Origin: JANOBD01 sp031411495
Lineage (GTDB): Bacteria; Planctomycetota; Phycisphaerae; Tepidisphaerales; Tepidisphaeraceae
DNA: 64,000 bases
Assembly: GCA_031411495.1 (NCBI GenBank)
Contig: JANOBD010000235.1
Coordinates: forward strand, 62,001 to 126,000
Direction: 5' to 3'
Made by a program: the position numbers and the translations under genes. Below the pieces are notes generated by a model that saw only the letters and a program-made list of their open reading frames with translations, did no database searches and had not been told where the DNA came from. How positions within the stretch are numbered: the first letter of the stretch is position 1; the number at the start of each line of letters is the position of its first letter. Shown in pieces: positions 60,487 to 64,000 of the stretch.

Positions 60487-61563
60487 ATGAACGACCGACA
60501 ACCTTGGCAACCCGACATGCCCGAAACGTCGATACCCATTGCGGTCATCGGCTGCGGCGGCATCGTCCGCGATGCGCATCTGCCGGCCTATCGAATGGCG
60601 GGCTTCAACGTACTCGCGATGACTGATACCGATCCCCGCCGCGCGCAAGAGCTTGCACAGCGCTTCGGCTCCCGCGTCGTTTCCTCGGTCTCGGATCTGG
60701 TATCGCTGAGTCGAGAGAGCCCAGTCGTTTATGACGTTGCCGTCCCCGCGAGCGCGATCCTCAGCGTCCTCGAACAGCTGCCCGATGCCGCAGCGGTGCT
60801 GATCCAGAAACCTCTGGGTGAGGAGCTCGCCGAGGCGCAGCAGATCGTCGATCTGTGCCACCGCAAGCGGCTCGTCGCGGCCGTGAATTTTCAGCTCCGC
60901 TATGCCCCTTACATTCTCGCGGCGCGCCGTTTGATCGAATCGGGCGTGATCGGCGACCTCCACGATATCGAAGTACGCGTCACCGTCTACATGCCCTGGC
61001 ATCTGTGGACCTTTCTCGAGACCGCGCCCCGCGTCGAGATCGTCTATCACAGCATCCACTACGTCGATCTGATCCGCTCGTTCCTCGGCGAGCCAAGACG
61101 TGTGTTCGCATTAACGGTGAAACATCCCGACACGCTCAAGCTCCACTCAACCCGCACGAACATCGCGCTGGACTACGGCCAATCGATTCGCGCGAACATC
61201 ACCACCAATCATGGCCACAAGTTCGGACTCGAGGCGCAGGAGAGCTACGTGAAATGGGAGGGTACGCGCGGCGCGATCAAGGCGACTCTCGGCCTGCTGA
61301 TGAATTATCCGAAGGGCGAGCCGGATGCACTGCGCGCCTGCGTTCTGGATGAGAAGGGCCACGCCGGCGCGTGGCGCGACGTGCCATTCCAAGGCTCGTG
61401 GTATCCGCACGCGTTTATCGGGTCGATGGCGTCGCTGATGCGATTTGTCGAGGGCACGAGCACCGTTCTGCCGACGCGCGTCGAAGATGCGCTTCAGACG
61501 ATGGCCGTCGTGGAAGCCGCCTATCGTGACAGTGAATATGGCGGGACCGAGGTGACGTTGTGA
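60487..61563 (+). CDS. Gfo/Idh/MocA-family oxidoreductase
   Basis: The 358-aa protein has the N-terminal Rossmann motif IAVIGCGGIVRDAHLPAYRMAGFNVLAMTD. The LIQKPLGEELAEAQQIVDLC block has the family's catalytic Lys in a QKP variant of EKP, and NFQLRYAP leads to the C-terminal alpha/beta domain with YHSIHYVDLIRSFLGEP (conserved His). It probably oxidises or epimerises a sugar, sugar acid or inositol-like substrate with NAD(P). ATG 60487 is used; ATG 60517 is possible. Its TGA overlaps the next GTG (GTGA), so it heads a coupled operon. Confidence 0.9.
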   Translation: MNDRQPWQPDMPETSIPIAVIGCGGIVRDAHLPAYRMAGFNVLAMTDTDPRRAQELAQRFGSRVVSSVSDLVSLSRESPVVYDVAVPASAILSVLEQLPDAAAVLIQKPLGEELAEAQQIVDLCHRKRLVAAVNFQLRYAPYILAARRLIESGVIGDLHDIEVRVTVYMPWHLWTFLETAPRVEIVYHSIHYVDLIRSFLGEPRRVFALTVKHPDTLKLHSTRTNIALDYGQSIRANITTNHGHKFGLEAQESYVKWEGTRGAIKATLGLLMNYPKGEPDALRACVLDEKGHAGAWRDVPFQGSWYPHAFIGSMASLMRFVEGTSTVLPTRVEDALQTMAVVEAAYRDSEYGGTEVTL

Positions 61564-62687
61564 TCACACTCCGCGGCATGACCTGGAATCATCCGCGCGG
61601 CATCGATCCGCTCGTGGCACATGCGCGTGGATATGAAGAGCAGCACGGCATGAGAATCGACTGGGATGCGCGGTCGCTCGAAGACTTCGAAGCGTTCCCG
61701 CTCGACGAGCTGGCCAGTCGGTACGACCTGATGGTCATCGATCATCCGCACGTCGGCATGGCTGCCGCGAGCGGATGCCTCCTGCCTCTGGACACGGCAG
61801 GACGCGATGCGGAACTGAAGGCGCTCGCCGGCCAAACGGTGGGCGGCAGCCATGAGACGTATTACTTTCACGGGCATCAATGGGCCCTTGCGATTGACGC
61901 TGCCGCACAGGTCGCTGCGCGTCGGGCGGATCTGCTCCCTCGCTGGCCCCAGCACCTCGGAGAAGTGGTTGCGCTCGCTGAAGAAGGACGCGTGCTGGTC
62001 CCGCTTGCACCGGTGCATGCACTGATGTGTTTTTTCACGCTGTGTGCGAACGGGAGAAGACCGTGCGCGACCGAGGGTCGCCAGCTTGTCGAGCAGAAGA
62101 TCGGCGTCGATGTACTCCATCAGCTGAAGACCATCGCTCAATGGGTTCCCGCATTCTGTTTCGATTCGAACCCGATTGCCATCTATGAGCGGATGCTCCA
62201 GGAAGATCGATATCTCTACTGTCCACTCATCTACGGCTACGTCAGCTATGCCTGCGGCCACTCGATGGGTGGGCGCATCGACTTCGGCGATATTCCGATT
62301 TTCAGCAACCTGCTTCCTGTCGGATCAACGCTGGGAGGCACGGGGATCGCAGTTTCGGCTCGATCTTCGAACCGTGAAGCCGCGGTGAACCTCGCGTTTG
62401 ATCTTGCCTCGGCGGACGTTCAGCGCGGCATTTATGCCGGGAACGGCGGACAGCCGGCGCATCGCGACGCGTGGACAGACGGCCCGGTGAACATCAGGAG
62501 CCACTCGTTCTATCGAAATACGATCGCAACGCTTGATGCATCCTATGTCCGCCCGCGGTTTGATGGGTACATTGCGTTCCAATCCCGGGCGGGGGAGATC
62601 GTACAGGAAGCGCTTCGTGGCGAGCGTGACGCCGCGACGGCGGTCGATAAGATCAACCAACTCTTTTGCGAAGCCCAGAAACGATGA
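61560..62687 (+). CDS. Extracellular solute-binding-like protein lacking a signal peptide
   Basis: The 375-aa protein starts at GTG overlapping the dehydrogenase stop. The fold pattern fits a family 1 sugar solute-binding protein (WNHPRGIDPLVAHARGYEEQHGMRIDW, YDLMVIDHPHVGMAAASGCLLPLD, FSNLLPVGSTLGGTGIAVSA, AVNLAFDLASADVQRGIYAGNGGQPAHRDAW). The N-terminus MITLRGMTWNHPRG starts directly on the first strand without signal peptide or lipobox, and no ABC permease is near. It may have a cytosolic sensing or ligand-handling role; this is inferred. Confidence 0.82.
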   Translation: MITLRGMTWNHPRGIDPLVAHARGYEEQHGMRIDWDARSLEDFEAFPLDELASRYDLMVIDHPHVGMAAASGCLLPLDTAGRDAELKALAGQTVGGSHETYYFHGHQWALAIDAAAQVAARRADLLPRWPQHLGEVVALAEEGRVLVPLAPVHALMCFFTLCANGRRPCATEGRQLVEQKIGVDVLHQLKTIAQWVPAFCFDSNPIAIYERMLQEDRYLYCPLIYGYVSYACGHSMGGRIDFGDIPIFSNLLPVGSTLGGTGIAVSARSSNREAAVNLAFDLASADVQRGIYAGNGGQPAHRDAWTDGPVNIRSHSFYRNTIATLDASYVRPRFDGYIAFQSRAGEIVQEALRGERDAATAVDKINQLFCEAQKR

Positions 62688-63829
62688 AACCACTGGAAGG
62701 CCTCCTCGTTCTCGATTTTTCGATCTTCCTTGCCGGGCCGCTCTGCGCGCTGCGCCTGGGAGACCTGGGCGCCCGCGTCATCAAGATCGAACGGCCCGAC
62801 ACCGGCGACCTCTGCCGGCACCTGTACATCAGCAATCTCGAACTCGACGGCGATTCGACGCTCTTTCATTCCATCAACCGCAACAAGGAAAGCTACGCTG
62901 CCAACTTCAAGGACGCAGGCGACCTCGCAAAAGTGAAGAAGCTCATCGAGCGCGCCGATGTGATGATCTGCAACTTTCGGCCCGGCGTGATGAAAAAACT
63001 CGGGCTTGACTTCGAGTCGGTGAAACAGATCAATCCCCGGCTCGTCTACGGCAGCGTGACTGGCTACGGAAATGAAGGGCCGTGGGTGGAGAAGCCCGGA
63101 CAGGATCTGCTCGCGCAGTCGCTCAGCGGCATCACCTTCCTTACCGGCAACGGCGGCGAGAACGCGCCGCCCATCCCGATGGGACTCTCGGTCGGCGACA
63201 TGTTCGCCGGCCACTTTCTCGCGCAGGGCATCCTCGCGTGTCTCGTGCGGCGAGGAATGAGCGGGCAGGGCGGTCTGGTCGAAACATCCCTGCTCGAAGC
63301 GCTGATCGACTTCCAGTTCGAAGTGCTTACGACGCACCTCAATGACGGCGGAAAACTGCCCAATCGATCCAGACTCGGCAATGCCCATGCCTATCTCGGA
63401 GCGCCATACGGCATCTACCAGACGGCCGACGGCTGGCTTGCCATCGCGATGAATCCACTCGAAAAGCTTGCCGATCTGCTCGATCTGCCGGCACTCAAGT
63501 CGGTCAGCCGCGCCGACACGTTTGCCCGGCGTGACGAGTTGAAGGCCGCGCTTGCGGAAAGGCTCAAGGCCGCTTCGACCAGTCACTGGCTTTCGATTCT
63601 CGAGCCGGCCGATATCTGGTGCGCCGAGGTTCTCGATTGGCCGCGCGTACTCGAACACGAGGCGTTTAAGGTTCTGAAGATGACGCGGACCATCCACAGC
63701 GGCGGCGGCCTGCCGATGACGTCGCTGGCGAGCCCGATCCGTGTCGACGGCACACGAAACGGGTACGATCGCGGCGCGCCGAAACTCGGGGCGCACACGA
63801 GCGCGATCACCAAGGAGTTTCGGTTGTGA
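62684..63829 (+). CDS. CaiB/BaiF-family CoA transferase
   Basis: The 381-aa class III CoA transferase starts at an ATG overlapping the previous stop (ATGA). Typical blocks are MKPLEGLLVLDFSIFLAGP, LGDLGARVIKIERPDTGD, NRNKESYAANF, ADVMICNFRPGVMKKLGLD, PRLVYGSVTGYGNEGPW and PMGLSVGDMFAGHFLAQGIL, the last with the Asp expected to carry the acyl intermediate. The C-terminal part is shorter than in some family members. The operon suggests CoA activation of a sugar-acid-like intermediate; substrate unknown. Confidence 0.92.
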   Translation: MKPLEGLLVLDFSIFLAGPLCALRLGDLGARVIKIERPDTGDLCRHLYISNLELDGDSTLFHSINRNKESYAANFKDAGDLAKVKKLIERADVMICNFRPGVMKKLGLDFESVKQINPRLVYGSVTGYGNEGPWVEKPGQDLLAQSLSGITFLTGNGGENAPPIPMGLSVGDMFAGHFLAQGILACLVRRGMSGQGGLVETSLLEALIDFQFEVLTTHLNDGGKLPNRSRLGNAHAYLGAPYGIYQTADGWLAIAMNPLEKLADLLDLPALKSVSRADTFARRDELKAALAERLKAASTSHWLSILEPADIWCAEVLDWPRVLEHEAFKVLKMTRTIHSGGGLPMTSLASPIRVDGTRNGYDRGAPKLGAHTSAITKEFRL

Positions 63830-63845
63830 GTGTGCAGGAGCCGGA

Positions 63846-63891
63846 GCGTCCTCGCTCCGATTCGCGTGATGTCCAATCAGGGCGAGGACGC
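63846..63891. repeat. Inverted repeat between CoA transferase and next gene
   Basis: GCGTCCTCGC (63846-63855) and GCGAGGACGC (63882-63891) are perfectly complementary in the 83-bp gap, within GGAGCGTCCTCGCTCC and GGGCGAGGACGCCCC. It may be a REP-like element or a partial intra-operon terminator. Confidence 0.6.
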
Positions 63892-63912
63892 CCCGTCCCT
63901 TATTGAGAGTGC

Positions 63913-64000
63913 ATGTCGTACATCCAAGGCATCTTCTGCCCCAACCCCGTACCGCTCGACGCGAGTGGCGACATCAACGAGGTCGAGCTGCGCCGGTACA
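63913..64000 (+). CDS. Start of a probable DapA-family (dihydrodipicolinate synthase-like) aldolase, 3' truncated
   Basis: ATG 63913 opens MSYIQGIFCPNPVPLDASG and continues INEVELRRY to the window end. This matches the usual opening of DHDPS/NAL-family aldolases (..P.VPLD..GEIN...LRRY). With a Gfo/Idh/MocA dehydrogenase and CoA transferase upstream it would suit sugar-acid catabolism. Only ~29 residues are visible. Confidence 0.65.
   Translation, partial: MSYIQGIFCPNPVPLDASGDINEVELRRY

Overview
The window comes from a high-GC planctomycete, most likely of class Phycisphaerae (Tepidisphaera/Humisphaera-like). This rests on several very large secreted beta-strand-repeat proteins that end in paired dockerin-like NFDDLL..AQ.Y motifs followed by a PEP-CTERM-type tail (VPEP..., hydrophobic stretch, RRRR), on N-terminal LEQR-ALL-type motifs, on a DUF1559-like prepilin, and on ribosomal genes scattered as single units. 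This is inference; no marker rRNA is present.

Layout. 1-2.1 kb: 3' end of a PEP-CTERM surface protein, then tRNA-Gly(GCC). 2.4-10.2 kb: GH106-type rhamnosidase, a coupled membrane protein/winged-helix regulator pair, rplU, a CsbD-like protein, and a GGDEF protein with a pseudo-receiver partner. 10.3-16 kb: gapA and a 1297-aa dockerin protein with a degenerate metalloprotease motif. 16-30 kb: lipoprotein, hisS, tig, a secreted TPR protein, a sugar isomerase-like TIM barrel, a sigma/anti-sigma/STN-like operon, trpA, class III fbp, tRNA-Gln(CTG) and rpmA. 30-35 kb: zinc-ribbon membrane protein, an apparently leaderless MarR regulator with a SnoaL-like neighbour, rpsD and a radical SAM protein. 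35-44.7 kb: an RTX-type protein and two giant PEP-CTERM proteins. 44.9-50 kb: leuA behind a Leu-rich leader peptide and attenuator, then the haem A operon ctaA-ctaB-cupredoxin lipoprotein. 50-52 kb: TPR lipoprotein and a pteridine-reductase-like SDR. 52-64 kb: a carbohydrate-related region with a GH71/99-like enzyme, prepilin-like protein, beta-helix enzyme, GntR-type regulator, two related PEP-CTERM proteins, and an overlapping operon (Gfo/Idh/MocA dehydrogenase, solute-binding-like protein without signal peptide, CaiB-type CoA transferase), followed by the start of a probable DapA-family gene.

The strongest regulatory finding is the leuA leader: a -35/-10 pair, a 25-codon ORF with eight Leu codons, and a 14-bp terminator hairpin with seven Ts, all just upstream of leuA. 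Two repressor circuits can also be read from shared operators: TTGTTGAAACA near the MarR gene and its neighbour, and ATAACA-N4-TGTT near the GntR gene and the PEP-CTERM gene after it. Several intergenic inverted repeats built from 7-8 nt units (CACGAAGY, TGGAGAG) look like REP-type elements. No CRISPR array, transposase, rRNA or prophage was seen.
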